From: Glycomyces sp. YM15
GTDB lineage: Bacteria; Actinomycetota; Actinomycetes; Mycobacteriales; Micromonosporaceae
Assembly: GCF_016918015.1 (NCBI RefSeq)
Contig: NZ_JAERMK010000008.1
Coordinates: forward strand, 154,917-218,916
Length of the DNA: 64,000 nucleotides
Reading direction: 5' to 3'
Positions 17,570 through 25,519 of the stretch are shown here, in pieces. The notes beneath the pieces were generated by a model that was not told the origin of the DNA, did no database searches, and worked only from the letters and a program-made list of their open reading frames with translations. The position numbers and the translations under genes are program-made. Every line of letters begins with the position of its first letter. The stretch's first letter is position 1.

Positions 17570-18640
17570 ATGCGACGCAGACTGCCCGCCATCGGCGCGG
17601 CGTTCGCGGGACTCGCCCTGGCCGTCGGCACGGCCACGGCATCAGCCCAGGAAGGCCCTGAGATCGAACCCCTCCAGGACCCCGAGTTCGACTTCAGAAC
17701 CGGCGACACGGTCGCCACCGGCCTCACGATCCCGTGGGGGCTCGGCTTCCTCCCCGACGGATCCGGAATCGTGGCCGAGCGCAACTCCGGCGACGTGCTC
17801 CGGATCGGCACCGACGCCGACCCGGTGGTCCTCGGGAACCTCGAGGTCGTCGCCGGCGCGGGCCAGTTCGACGAACGCGGGCTTCTGGGCCTGGCGATCT
17901 CGCCTACCTTCGCGACCGACGGCTGGGTGTACGCGTATCTCTCGACCGCCGAGGACAACCGGGTGGTGCGCTTCCACCTCGACACATTCGAACCCGAACC
18001 GGTCCTCACCGGGATCCCCTCGGCGCTCAACCACAACGGCGGTCGCCTGGCCTTCGGCCCGGACGACAAGCTGTACATCACCACCGGCGACGCGAACGAC
18101 ACCGCGAACTCGCAGGACCTCGAGAGCCTCGGCGGCAAGATCCTGCGCGTCAACGCGGACGGATCGGTGCCCGAGGACAACCCGATCGCAGGCTCGCCGG
18201 TCTACAGCTACGGGCACCGGAACGTGCAGGGACTCTCATGGGGCCCGGACGGCGAGATGTACGCGACCGAGTTCGGCCAGAACACCTGGGACGAACTCAA
18301 CCACATCCGACCCGGGGCGAACTACGGCTGGCCCGAGGTCGAGGGGACGGGAGGCGATCCGGAGTACGTCGACCCGCTGGTCACCTGGACCACCGCCGAG
18401 GCCTCGCCTTCAGGGGGCGAGGTCGTCGGCGACACCATGTACGTCGGAGCCCTGCGCGGCCAGCGCCTGTGGACGGTGCCGGTGGCGGGAGGCGAGGCCG
18501 GTGACCCTGTGGCCGTGCTGGAATCGGCGCTCGGCCGCATCCGCACGGTCGAGCTCGGCCCGGACGGCTGGCTGTGGGTGACCACTTCGAACGGCGGCGA
18601 CCAGGACAAGGTGGTGCGATACCGGCCGATCGGCGGCTAG
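17570..18640 (+). CDS. Secreted PQQ-dependent sugar (soluble glucose/sorbosone) dehydrogenase-like protein
   Basis: 356 aa with a Sec signal peptide (about residues 1-25, ending ATASAQ). The mature protein is a six-bladed beta-propeller of the GSDH family: GLTIPWGLGFLPDGSGIVAERNSGDVLRIG, DERGLLGLAISPTF (conserved RGLLGLA), LNHNGGRLAFGPDDKLYITTGDAND, YSYGHRNVQGLSWGPDGEMYATEFGQ and NYGWPEVEG are family signatures and include likely PQQ and calcium ligands. It would oxidise aldose sugars outside the membrane. No PQQ biosynthesis gene is in this window. GACAAGGAG precedes the ATG. It is divergent from the GH43 gene, suggesting a shared role in polysaccharide use. Confidence 0.92.
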   Translation: MRRRLPAIGAAFAGLALAVGTATASAQEGPEIEPLQDPEFDFRTGDTVATGLTIPWGLGFLPDGSGIVAERNSGDVLRIGTDADPVVLGNLEVVAGAGQFDERGLLGLAISPTFATDGWVYAYLSTAEDNRVVRFHLDTFEPEPVLTGIPSALNHNGGRLAFGPDDKLYITTGDANDTANSQDLESLGGKILRVNADGSVPEDNPIAGSPVYSYGHRNVQGLSWGPDGEMYATEFGQNTWDELNHIRPGANYGWPEVEGTGGDPEYVDPLVTWTTAEASPSGGEVVGDTMYVGALRGQRLWTVPVAGGEAGDPVAVLESALGRIRTVELGPDGWLWVTTSNGGDQDKVVRYRPIGG

Positions 18641-18662
18641 CGCCCGCAATGCGTTGACGAAC

Positions 18663-18688
18663 GGGGCCCGGGGAAGATCCCGGACCCC
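18663..18688. terminator. Hairpin between the dehydrogenase and kinase genes
   Basis: GGGGCCCGGG (18663-18672) and CCCGGACCCC (18679-18688) pair with one mismatch around GAAGAT. It lies between two convergent genes and can serve both. Confidence 0.7.
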
Positions 18689-18704
18689 GACATCGTTGCT
18701 GCCG

Positions 18705-20066
18705 TTAATCAGCGGCTGGACTGCCTTCAGTCGTGGGCGGACCTTCCGTGCTCGGCTCAGGGTCCTCGGACGTCGGCGGGTCGGAGGTCGGCTCCTCAGT
18801 GGCCGGCTCCTCAGTCGTCGGAGTCTCCGAAGGCGTCTCGCTGGGTGTCTCGGAGGTCTCCTCCTCGGTGGTGGGATGCCAGTCGTTGTCGTCGTAGTCT
18901 TCCTCGGAGGTCTCGTCTTCCGTAGGCGACGGCGACTCTGAGCTCTGCACGGATGTGGACGACGGCTCGGGGCTGTCGATCTCCACGCTGGGAGTGCCGT
19001 TTCGGTCGTCGAGCCAGATGAGCAGACCGATGATGGCCAGGATCATGATCACCGCCGCGGTGATGATCCATGGTGTGGCGCTTCGATTCTCCTCTTCCTG
19101 CGCCATCGCGCCGGTGGGCTGCTCGGCGGTGTTGCCGCCGCCTCCGACGCCGGCGCCGAGGAGGGCGGTCTGGTCCGAGCCGAAGTACTGGGTCCGCTGG
19201 CCGTCGGGCGGGGTCGTGGGCGAGACGGGGATGCCGCCGGTGACGACGCGGCCTTCGCGGGCCGAGCGGGCCATTTCGGCGGCCGAGGTGTAGCGGGCGC
19301 GCGGGTCTTTCTGGAGGGCCTGGAGCACGACTTGGGCGACCCCGGCCGGGATCTCGCGGGAGAGCGGCGGCGGGGCCTGGGTCATGTGGCCGTTCATGAC
19401 CGCGACGGGCGTGTCGGAGACGAACGGCGGGCGGCCCATGAGCGCTTCGTACGCGACGATGCCGAGCGAGTAGAGGTCGCTGGCCCCGGTCAGCTCGGCG
19501 CCGTTGAGCTGCTCGGGAGAAGCGTAAGCGAGCGTGCCCATGACGGTGCCGGTCTCGGTGAGGCCGGAGGCGCCGCGGGCGGCGGAGATGCCGAAGTCGA
19601 CGATCTTGGCCGCGCCGGTCTCTTCGTCGACGAGGAGGTTGGCGGGCTTGATGTCGCGGTGGATGATGTCGTGGCGGTGCGCGGTCTCGAGGGCGTCTGC
19701 GGCGGCCGCGACGATGCTCATGACCTCCGCGGGGGGCAGTGTGCCGCGGTCGCGGAGGATCTCGGCGAGCGAGCGGCCCCGCACGAGTTCCATGATGAGG
19801 TAAGAGACTTCGCCGTCGTCGTTGGTCTCTTCGCCGTAGTCGTAGAGCGCGACGATGCCGGGCGACTGGAGGGCCGCGACGGCGCGGGCCTCGAGCTGGA
19901 AGCGGGTGCGGAACTTGTCGTTGCTCGACAGTCCAGCATGGAGGATCTTGATGGCCACGGAGCGGCCGAGCCGGGTGTCGGTGCCCTTCCAGACCTCCCC
20001 CATGCCGCCTGCGGCAATCCGCTCATCCAATCGATAGCGACCCGCCACCAAGGTCCCGCTCTGCAC
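18705..20066 (-). CDS. Transmembrane serine/threonine protein kinase (PknB-type, without PASTA)
   Basis: 453 aa. The cytoplasmic kinase domain (about 11-275) has the P-loop IAAGGMGEVWKG, Lys40 in VAIKIL, the catalytic loop HRDIKPANLL (Asp138), DFG (157-159) and the APE-equivalent SPEQ. A 50-residue linker with Thr/Gln residues, a single transmembrane helix (about 333-352) and a roughly 100-residue extracellular tail made almost only of Ser, Thr, Glu, Asp and Pro follow. No PASTA repeats are present, so the external part probably spans the wall and does not bind muropeptides. No phosphatase or FHA gene is adjacent. Confidence 0.95.
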   Translation of the reverse strand: MQSGTLVAGRYRLDERIAAGGMGEVWKGTDTRLGRSVAIKILHAGLSSNDKFRTRFQLEARAVAALQSPGIVALYDYGEETNDDGEVSYLIMELVRGRSLAEILRDRGTLPPAEVMSIVAAAADALETAHRHDIIHRDIKPANLLVDEETGAAKIVDFGISAARGASGLTETGTVMGTLAYASPEQLNGAELTGASDLYSLGIVAYEALMGRPPFVSDTPVAVMNGHMTQAPPPLSREIPAGVAQVVLQALQKDPRARYTSAAEMARSAREGRVVTGGIPVSPTTPPDGQRTQYFGSDQTALLGAGVGGGGNTAEQPTGAMAQEEENRSATPWIITAAVIMILAIIGLLIWLDDRNGTPSVEIDSPEPSSTSVQSSESPSPTEDETSEEDYDDNDWHPTTEEETSETPSETPSETPTTEEPATEEPTSDPPTSEDPEPSTEGPPTTEGSPAAD

Positions 20067-20202
20067 GTCGAACCCGCTCCTCTTACTCCTGCATCGGCCG
20101 GATGTTACATATAGCAGCCGTCAGCGGTCCGCGGCGGCCGCCTTCACGGACTCCTGCCAGTCGGAATTGGCTGAGGGGCAACCGGGCACGCATCGAACGA
20201 AC

Positions 20203-20231
20203 GGCGGCCCGGGCCGCAGGCCCGGGCCGCC
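20203..20231 (-). terminator. aspS terminator
   Basis: Perfect 13-bp arms (GGCGGCCCGGGCC and its complement) with a 3-nt GCA loop lie 19 bp beyond the aspS stop on the minus strand. Confidence 0.85.
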
Positions 20232-20249
20232 CACTACGACATCGTAGGG

Positions 20250-22037
20250 CTAACCGGCAACCGCCTCGGTACCCGCTTCCTCTTCGGGCACGAAGTCGAT
20301 GCCGGCCTCGGCGCGCTGCTCGGGCGTGATCGGCGTCGGAGCCGAGGTCAGCGGGTCAGCGCCGCCGCCGGACTTCGGGAACGCGATGACGTCGCGGATG
20401 GAACTGGAACCGGCCAGCAGCATGCAGACGCGGTCCCAGCCGAGGGCGATGCCGCCGTGCGGCGGGGCGCCGTACTTGAGGCCGTCGAGGAGGAAGCCGA
20501 ACTTGTCCTCGGCCTCTTCGTGGCTGATGCCGAGGAAATCGAAGACGCGGCTCTGCACGCTGCTGTCGTGGATACGGATCGACCCGCCGCCGAGCTCGTT
20601 GCCGTTGCAGATGATGTCGTAGGCGTAGGTGAGCGCGTTCTCAGGGTCGGTCTCGAACTTGTCGATCCATTCCGGGTTCGGCGAGGTGAACGGGTGGTGC
20701 GGCGAGGTCCAGCCGCCCTCGTCGGTGCGCTCGAACATCGGGAAGTCGACGACCCAGCAGAACGCCCAGGCGTTGGGATCGATGAGGCCTGTGCGCTTGC
20801 CGACTTCGAGGCGGGCCGCGCCGAGCAGCTCCTGGGCCTCGCGGCGGTCGGTGGAGGCCGCGAAGAAGACCGCGTCCCCGGCCTTGGCGCCCACGGCGTC
20901 GGCGAGACCGGCCAAGTGTTCCTCGGAAAGGTTCTTCGCGACAGGGCCCTTCGGCTCCCCAGTCTCGGCGTTGAAGGTGATGTAGGCGAGGCCCTTGGCG
21001 CCGCGCGCCTTGGCCCAGTCCTGCCAGCCGTCGAGCTCCTTGCGGGTCTGGGAGGCGCCGCCGGGCATGACGACCGCGCCGACGTAGCCGCCGGCGTCGA
21101 TCGCGCCCGCGAAGACGCGGAACTCGGTGCCGCGCAGGTAGTCGGTGAGTTCGACGAGCTCCTGGCCGAAGCGCAGGTCGGGCTTGTCGGAGCCGTAGCG
21201 GTCCATGGCCTCGCGGAAGGTGAGCTTCGGCAGCGGACCAGGCAGTTCGTAGTCGGCGAGTTCCCGCCACAGGGCGCCGACGATGCGCTCGCCGAGGCCG
21301 ATGACGTCCTGCTCGGTGACGAAGGAGGCCTCGATGTCGAGCTGCGTGAACTCGGGCTGGCGGTCCGCGCGGAAGTCCTCGTCGCGGTAGCAGCGGGCGA
21401 TCTGGTAGTACTTCTCGAATCCGCCGACCATGAGGAGCTGCTTGAACAGCTGCGGGGACTGCGGGAGGGCGTACCAGGTGCCGGGCTGGAGGCGCACGGG
21501 CACCAGGAAGTCACGGGCGCCCTCAGGGGTGGAGCGGGTCAGCGTCGGAGTCTCGATCTCGACGTAGCCCTCCTCCTCCAGGAGGTTGCGGGCGATGTGG
21601 TTGGCCTTCGAGCGCAGGCGGATCGCCTCGTTGGGGCCGCTGCGGCGCAGGTCCAGGTAGCGGTGGCGCAGGCGGATGTCCTCGGAGACGTCCACGTGGT
21701 CGTCGATCTGGAACGGCAGCGGCGCGGCCTCGGACAGCACCTCGAGGCCGGTCGCGGTGATCTCGATCTGGCCGGTCGGCAGGTCCGGGTTCTCGTTGCC
21801 TTCGGGGCGGCGCGCGACGGTGCCGGTGACGGAGACGCAGTACTCGTTGCGGAGTTTCTGGGCGGCCTCCGCGGCCTCCGAGTCTCGGAAGACGACCTGG
21901 ACGACGCCCGAGGCGTCGCGCAGGTCCACGAACTCCACCCCGCCGTGATCGCGGCGACGCGCCACCCATCCGGCGAGGGTGACTTGCTGGTCGACGTCAG
22001 CGGCACTCAACGTGCCGGCGAGGTGTGTCCGATACAC
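20250..22037 (-). CDS. aspS: Aspartate--tRNA ligase
   Basis: 595 aa, the usual bacterial AspRS length. The N-terminal OB-fold anticodon-binding domain ([23 protein letters not shown]) is followed by the class II core with motif 2 ([21 protein letters not shown]), the bacterial GAD insertion (about residues 280-420) and motif 3 ([16 protein letters not shown]). I chose the GTG at 22037 because GAGGAG lies 10 nt upstream and homologues start at YRTHxAG; an open frame extends another 360 bp upstream but has no family support. Actinobacterial AspRSs are often non-discriminating; that cannot be decided here. Confidence 0.96.
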   Translation of the reverse strand: MYRTHLAGTLSAADVDQQVTLAGWVARRRDHGGVEFVDLRDASGVVQVVFRDSEAAEAAQKLRNEYCVSVTGTVARRPEGNENPDLPTGQIEITATGLEVLSEAAPLPFQIDDHVDVSEDIRLRHRYLDLRRSGPNEAIRLRSKANHIARNLLEEEGYVEIETPTLTRSTPEGARDFLVPVRLQPGTWYALPQSPQLFKQLLMVGGFEKYYQIARCYRDEDFRADRQPEFTQLDIEASFVTEQDVIGLGERIVGALWRELADYELPGPLPKLTFREAMDRYGSDKPDLRFGQELVELTDYLRGTEFRVFAGAIDAGGYVGAVVMPGGASQTRKELDGWQDWAKARGAKGLAYITFNAETGEPKGPVAKNLSEEHLAGLADAVGAKAGDAVFFAASTDRREAQELLGAARLEVGKRTGLIDPNAWAFCWVVDFPMFERTDEGGWTSPHHPFTSPNPEWIDKFETDPENALTYAYDIICNGNELGGGSIRIHDSSVQSRVFDFLGISHEEAEDKFGFLLDGLKYGAPPHGGIALGWDRVCMLLAGSSSIRDVIAFPKSGGGADPLTSAPTPITPEQRAEAGIDFVPEEEAGTEAVAG

Positions 22038-22596
22038 GGGTTCAAAACTCCTCGAAGGAAACGGTTGGTCGATTGGACCGGCGGAGCCGGTTCGCGGCGT
22101 GCGGTGCTCGTTCGAAATACCGCGCCGAGGCCCGCTTCGCGGGCCGGGGACGATGACATTCTCTCGAGAATCCGGTGCCAGCAGCAATCGTATAACCGCG
22201 CGCAGCGCAGTGACTCGGCCGTGCCGCCCGCCACGGCGGACGTCACGCAGGTCACGCCATGAGCCGACGGCGACGAGGTCTGGACGACGGAGGCGCCGGT
22301 CGCCTGACGCGCGAACGGGTGGCTGCGCTTCCTCCCGAAGCGGGTGCCGCATCGGCTGCGCGCGCTGTGTACTCGTCGGTAGCGAGAGGTGCGGCAAAGC
22401 CGCAGCGCTTCAGCGTCGACGCCGACCTACCATGCCGCACTCGCGCCTCGATGCGCGAGCGCGCTGCTAAGCCATTGCATCGACGCGCCGCTGTGGCTCT
22501 CTTCGGCGCGCAGGCGCGCTAGCCCGCCGATCCTTGCTCGCAAGCGCGCTGATCAGCTCCTACTTCAGCCCGCGAGCGCGCTCCTGCGCCTCGGCT
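22038..22596. other. 559-bp non-coding stretch with short GC-rich repeats
   Basis: No convincing gene was found between the aspS start and the HEPN gene stop. The aspS promoter must lie at its left end. A small hairpin TGCGGC-AAA-GCCGCA sits at 22390-22404. From about 22450 rightward the sequence contains five degenerate copies of a GCGCGAGCGCGCTG-like element (near 22453, 22508, 22539, 22570 and 22602), the last four spaced 31-32 bp apart. Confidence 0.6.
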
Positions 22597-22614
22597 TCAG
22601 CGCGCGAGCGCACT
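22563..22614. repeat. Two 20-bp direct repeats, 32-bp period
   Basis: CTTCAGCCCGCGAGCGCGCT at 22563-22582 recurs at 22595-22614 with two mismatches. The second copy overlaps the stop codon of the HEPN gene. They are part of the wider series of GCGAGCGCGCT-like elements to the left. Confidence 0.65.
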
Positions 22615-22623
22615 GAAGCCGAG
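22590..22623 (-). terminator. Hairpin overlapping the end of the HEPN gene
   Basis: Perfect 11-bp arms (CTCGGCTTCAG at 22590-22600, complement at 22613-22623) enclose a 12-nt loop. The stop codon (22597-22599) is inside the 3' arm on the minus strand. It would act as a terminator or 3' stabiliser of the HEPN mRNA. Confidence 0.65.
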
Positions 22624-23115
22624 CAGCCTCACCACCACGTCGAGGAAGCGGCGGGCGTCGGCGACGATCGCGTCCGCCTCCTCAGGGGTGACGATGTCGG
22701 GGATGCCTGCCTGCGCGAGGACCCGCTTGCGGGCGGTGCGGGCGAAGTACGAGGCCCACTCCTCCAGTTCCGGGGCCACACCCCGCAGGAGCTCCCAGGT
22801 GCTCGACGGGCGGCCGGGCCGCCGCCTGCCCGTGGCGTCGCCCGCCCGCACGGCGAGGACGGCCACGGCCACCCTGAGGGCCGCGAGGTGAGCCTCCGCA
22901 TAGCGTTCGCCGGGGCGGGTGCGTTCCGCCGCGTCGTCAAGGTCGACGCGGGCGGTGGCGAGGAGTTGGAGCGGGGAGCGGTTGGGAAGCTGGTCGGCGG
23001 GAATGCGCAGGCGCGAGTTCTGCACGGTGCCCGCCTGCACCAGTCGGGGCCCGCTCGCGCCGCGGGCTCCCACGGGCGAGGCGGATCGAGTTACGGCGGG
23101 TCGAGAAGCTGCCAT
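22597..23115 (-). CDS. SAV_6107-type HEPN domain protein
   Basis: 172 aa. After a basic, low-complexity N-terminus of about 45 residues, the remainder is an all-alpha domain: LQLLATARVDLDDAAERTRPGERYAEAHLAALRVAVAVLAVRAG, then WELLRGVAPELEEWASYFARTARKRVLAQAG, matching actinobacterial SAV_6107 HEPN proteins. HEPN proteins are often RNases, but the canonical RxxxxH motif is not clear, and the function of this subfamily is unknown. In Streptomyces such a gene also lies near metF and a prenyl synthase, as here. GGAGG precedes the ATG at good spacing. The family name comes from pattern and neighbourhood. Confidence 0.78.
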   Translation of the reverse strand: MAASRPAVTRSASPVGARGASGPRLVQAGTVQNSRLRIPADQLPNRSPLQLLATARVDLDDAAERTRPGERYAEAHLAALRVAVAVLAVRAGDATGRRRPGRPSSTWELLRGVAPELEEWASYFARTARKRVLAQAGIPDIVTPEEADAIVADARRFLDVVVRLLGFSALAR

Positions 23116-23226
23116 GACGTGGGCCTCCTAAACCTGTTCGAACTTGCGTTCGAGAAATATGGAACCACAGAGGTGCGACATTTCCAACCCCCATCGTCGC
23201 CTGAAATCAGCGAACGGCTACGGAGT

Positions 23227-23371
23227 GTCGTGCATCCGACAGCATTCCCATTGCACGACAACAGAAAAGGGCCGCGAACCTTACAGTTCGCGGCTCCTGG
23301 AATTCGCCTGCGGCACACCTGTTGTTCGAACGAACCCGGGCGGCCGCGCTAAGCCGCCCGACGGTTCGAAC
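23227..23371 (-). terminator. Three consecutive hairpins after the TPR gene
   Basis: Reading away from the TPR stop: a 48-bp structure with GTTCGAAC at both ends (23324-23331, 23364-23371) and CGGGCGGC/GCCGCCCG arms inside; then GCCGCGAAC/GTTCGCGGC (23271-23294), followed on the minus strand by CCCTTTT, a classical intrinsic terminator; then GTCGTGCA/TGCACGAC (23227-23234, 23252-23259). Confidence 0.8.
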
Positions 23372-23374
23372 GGT

Positions 23375-23755
23375 CTATTCGGCGATCTCGTCGATCATGC
23401 GGAGGTGGCCGCGCGCCTCGTCGGCGCGGCCGAGCCGCTGCAAGGTGCGGCCGAGCAGCCTGCGGGCGTAGAAGTCCGCCGGGTTGGCCTCGACCATCTT
23501 CTCGGAGAGCTCGAGCGCCCGGTTCAGCTGCGCGGACTTGAAGTACGCGCGCGCGGCCGCGAGCATGACGTCCGGGTGGTCCGGGTGGTCGCGCAACAGC
23601 GGCGCGAGGAACTGCAGGGCCCCGAGCGGGTCCTTGAGGGCCAGCATCTCCTCGGCGTCGCGCAGCCGCCGAACCTCCTCCGGGATCTGGCGCGGACGCG
23701 AGTCGGAGTCGATGAAAGCGGCGATCTGGTCGTCGGTGATGTCGTCGTAGCGCAT
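23375..23755 (-). CDS. Small tetratricopeptide-repeat protein
   Basis: 126 aa. The N-terminus (MRYDDITDDQIAAFIDSDSRPRQIPEEVRRLRDAEEML) is a short acidic region; the rest shows about two and a half TPR units: DPLGALQFLAPLLRDHPDHPDVMLAAARAYFKSAQLNRALELSEKMVEANPADFYARRLLGRTLQRLGRADEA. TPR proteins act as protein-binding scaffolds; the partner is unknown. Tetratricopeptide proteins of this size are widespread in actinobacteria. The ATG at 23755 is the first in a plausible reading; no clear ribosome-binding site is seen, and the upstream membrane-protein gene ends 41 bp away, so the start is uncertain by a few codons. Confidence 0.82.
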   Translation of the reverse strand: MRYDDITDDQIAAFIDSDSRPRQIPEEVRRLRDAEEMLALKDPLGALQFLAPLLRDHPDHPDVMLAAARAYFKSAQLNRALELSEKMVEANPADFYARRLLGRTLQRLGRADEARGHLRMIDEIAE

Positions 23756-23796
23756 GCCGTGGACAACGCAGGCGCGCTTCGGATCATTCCCTGCGA

Positions 23797-24456
23797 TCAG
23801 TCGTTGCGCAGCGCCGTCGCGACCACGATCACCAGCTGCAGCAGCCCCAGCGCGGCCAGCAGCAGCCAGGCGGTCACCGCGATCGTGATCGCGCCGCCGA
23901 TCCACTGCTCGTACTGCCCACCGCCGGCGACGGCGATCACGCCCGCCGCGCCGAAGCCGAGGGCGACCACGAGTTCGCGGACCGACCGCTCCCCCATCGT
24001 GGTCATGCCGAGGTCGCGCAGGCCGACCTGCCGGGCCCGGTTGCGGGTGAGCACGTACATCCAGCACAACGCGCCGGTGACCGTGACACTCCAGCCGGGC
24101 GCGCCGAGGAACCACAGCGCGAGGAGCCACGACCCTTCGGAGAGGCGCGCGGCGAGCGGCTCGAACACCAGGACCCGGCGGGTGAGGCTCGTCGAGCGCG
24201 CCGCGAGCAGCGCGTACGAGGAATCGGCCAGCGCGGTGATCGCGATGAGCGGCAGGGAGACCAGGATGATCGGTCCCCCGAGGAGGACGCATATGGGAAT
24301 GAGGAGGCTGGCGACGAGGCCGACGCCGACAACGGCCCCGGGCTGGAACCGGGTGGAGAGGATGACCCTGCCTACAAGGGAGTCGGCGGGCACACGGGTG
24401 CGCATGGATGTTGTTGTAGCAGACGGCATCAACCGCGCATTCGCAGCATCGAACAT
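23797..24456 (-). CDS. Polytopic membrane protein of unknown function
   Basis: 219 aa, not recognised. It has about five or six hydrophobic segments: VVGVGLVASLLIPICVLLGGPIILVSLPLIAITALA, SWLLALWFLGAPGWSVTVTGALCWMYVL, ELVVALGFGAAGVIAVAG and AITIAVTAWLLLAALGLLQLVIVVAT. The loop TRNRARQVGLRDLGMTTMGERSV is basic and probably cytoplasmic. Several in-frame starts exist. I chose the ATG at 24456 because a promoter (TTGCGG at 24487-24492, 16-bp spacer, TAGAGT at 24465-24470) places the expected transcript start at that ATG, implying a leaderless mRNA. It is upstream of the TPR gene on the same strand. Confidence 0.75.
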   Translation of the reverse strand: MFDAANARLMPSATTTSMRTRVPADSLVGRVILSTRFQPGAVVGVGLVASLLIPICVLLGGPIILVSLPLIAITALADSSYALLAARSTSLTRRVLVFEPLAARLSEGSWLLALWFLGAPGWSVTVTGALCWMYVLTRNRARQVGLRDLGMTTMGERSVRELVVALGFGAAGVIAVAGGGQYEQWIGGAITIAVTAWLLLAALGLLQLVIVVATALRND

Positions 24457-24464
24457 AAAAGAGG

Positions 24465-24492
24465 ACTCTACGTGCCCGAGCGGTGACCGCAA
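24465..24492 (-). promoter_or_regulatory. Promoter for a leaderless membrane-protein mRNA
   Basis: On the minus strand TTGCGG (24487-24492) and TAGAGT (24465-24470) are 16 bp apart, and the ATG follows the -10 element by 8 nt, so transcription would begin at or next to the start codon. Confidence 0.55.
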
Positions 24493-24517
24493 TCCCTCGA
24501 TCGGGTAGCCGACAGTC

Positions 24518-25423
24518 CTAAGGGCGGAGGTTCTGCCAGACGCGCCGGGTGGAACGGGAGTGGTTCAAGGTCGTGAAGTGCAGTCCCGGGGCGCCTTCGG
24601 CGAGGAGCCGGGCGCCCATGTCGGTGGCGACTTCGACGCCGATGTCGCGGATGGCGTCGCGGTCGTCCTCGACGGCGCGGAGGCGTTCGGCCAGCGCTTC
24701 GGGGAAGCTCATGCCGGTGAGGACGGCGAAGCGCTCGATCTGCTTGATGTTGGTGACGGGCATGATGCCCGGGACGATCGGAATGTCGCATCCGGATGCC
24801 GCGACGGCATCGCGCAGGCGGAGGTAGTCGTCGACGTCGTAGAAGATCTGGGTGATCGCGAAGTCGGCCCCGGCGCGGCATTTCTCGACGAAGTGGCGCA
24901 CGCCGGTGTCCCAGTCGAGGTCGCGCGGGTGGCCTTCGGGGAAGGCGGCGACGCCGACGCTGAAATCGCCGGACTCCTTGATGAGTTCGACGAGCTCGCG
25001 GGCGTGGAGGACGCCTTCGGGGTGCTGGACCCAGTCGGCGCGCGGGTCGCCCGGCGGGTCGCCGCGCACGGCGAGGATGTTGCGCACGCCGACGTTGGCG
25101 AAGTGGCCGATGAGGTTGCGCAGTTCGGCGATCGAGTGGTTCACGGCCGTGCAGTGGGCCATGGTCAGGAGGGTGGTCTCGGAGTTGATCCGCTCGGTGG
25201 TCTCCACGGTCTTCAGCCTGGTGGAGCCGCCCGCGCCGTACGTGACGGAGACGTAGTCGGCGCCCAGGCCCTCGAGGGCTCGGATGGTGCGCCAGAGGAC
25301 CGAGTCGGCCTGCTCGTCGCGGGGCGGGAACATCTCGAAGGAGAACTTCGGCATGCCAGAGCGCAGCAGATCACCGATCTTGGCGGTCTTCTGCGGCATC
25401 ACGCTGGGCACTCCGAGAGTCAT
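24518..25423 (-). CDS. metF: Methylenetetrahydrofolate reductase
   Basis: 301 aa, the short bacterial MetF without the eukaryotic regulatory domain. It reduces 5,10-methylene-THF to 5-methyl-THF for methionine synthesis. Signatures: FSFEMFPPRDEQAD (catalytic Glu in the FExFPP motif), DYVSVTYGAGGSTR, LTMAHCTA, NILAVRGDPPGDP, FSVGVAAFPEGHP, GADFAITQIFYD and IPIVPGIMPVTN, all in the expected order. The chosen start is MTLGVPSVMPQKTAKIGDL; a second ATG at 25399 is possible. It is divergent from the prenyl diphosphate synthase gene, as in many actinobacteria. Confidence 0.96.
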   Translation of the reverse strand: MTLGVPSVMPQKTAKIGDLLRSGMPKFSFEMFPPRDEQADSVLWRTIRALEGLGADYVSVTYGAGGSTRLKTVETTERINSETTLLTMAHCTAVNHSIAELRNLIGHFANVGVRNILAVRGDPPGDPRADWVQHPEGVLHARELVELIKESGDFSVGVAAFPEGHPRDLDWDTGVRHFVEKCRAGADFAITQIFYDVDDYLRLRDAVAASGCDIPIVPGIMPVTNIKQIERFAVLTGMSFPEALAERLRAVEDDRDAIRDIGVEVATDMGARLLAEGAPGLHFTTLNHSRSTRRVWQNLRP

Positions 25424-25484
25424 GCCTGCAAATGTAACGGCTCGGGTACACGTGTTCTGACCTGCACTGGCGACCACCCAATAG

Positions 25485-25512
25485 TTGGGACGGAGCGCCG
25501 GTCTCCTAGGGT
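25485..25512 (+). promoter_or_regulatory. Promoter for a leaderless prenyl synthase mRNA
   Basis: TTGGGA (25485-25490) and TAGGGT (25507-25512) have a 16-bp spacer. The GTG start codon lies 7 nt after the -10 element, where transcription should begin. Confidence 0.6.
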
Positions 25513-25519
25513 TCGGTCC

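Noticed and set aside
22259..22522. Plus-strand open frame of 87 codons upstream of aspS.
   Set aside because: Arg- and Ala-rich with no motif, no ribosome-binding site, and it runs into the repeat series.
22038..22596. Possible tRNA or other RNA gene in the largest gene-free gap.
   Set aside because: I found no cloverleaf arms, TTC-containing T-loop or CCA end; only short hairpins and repeats.
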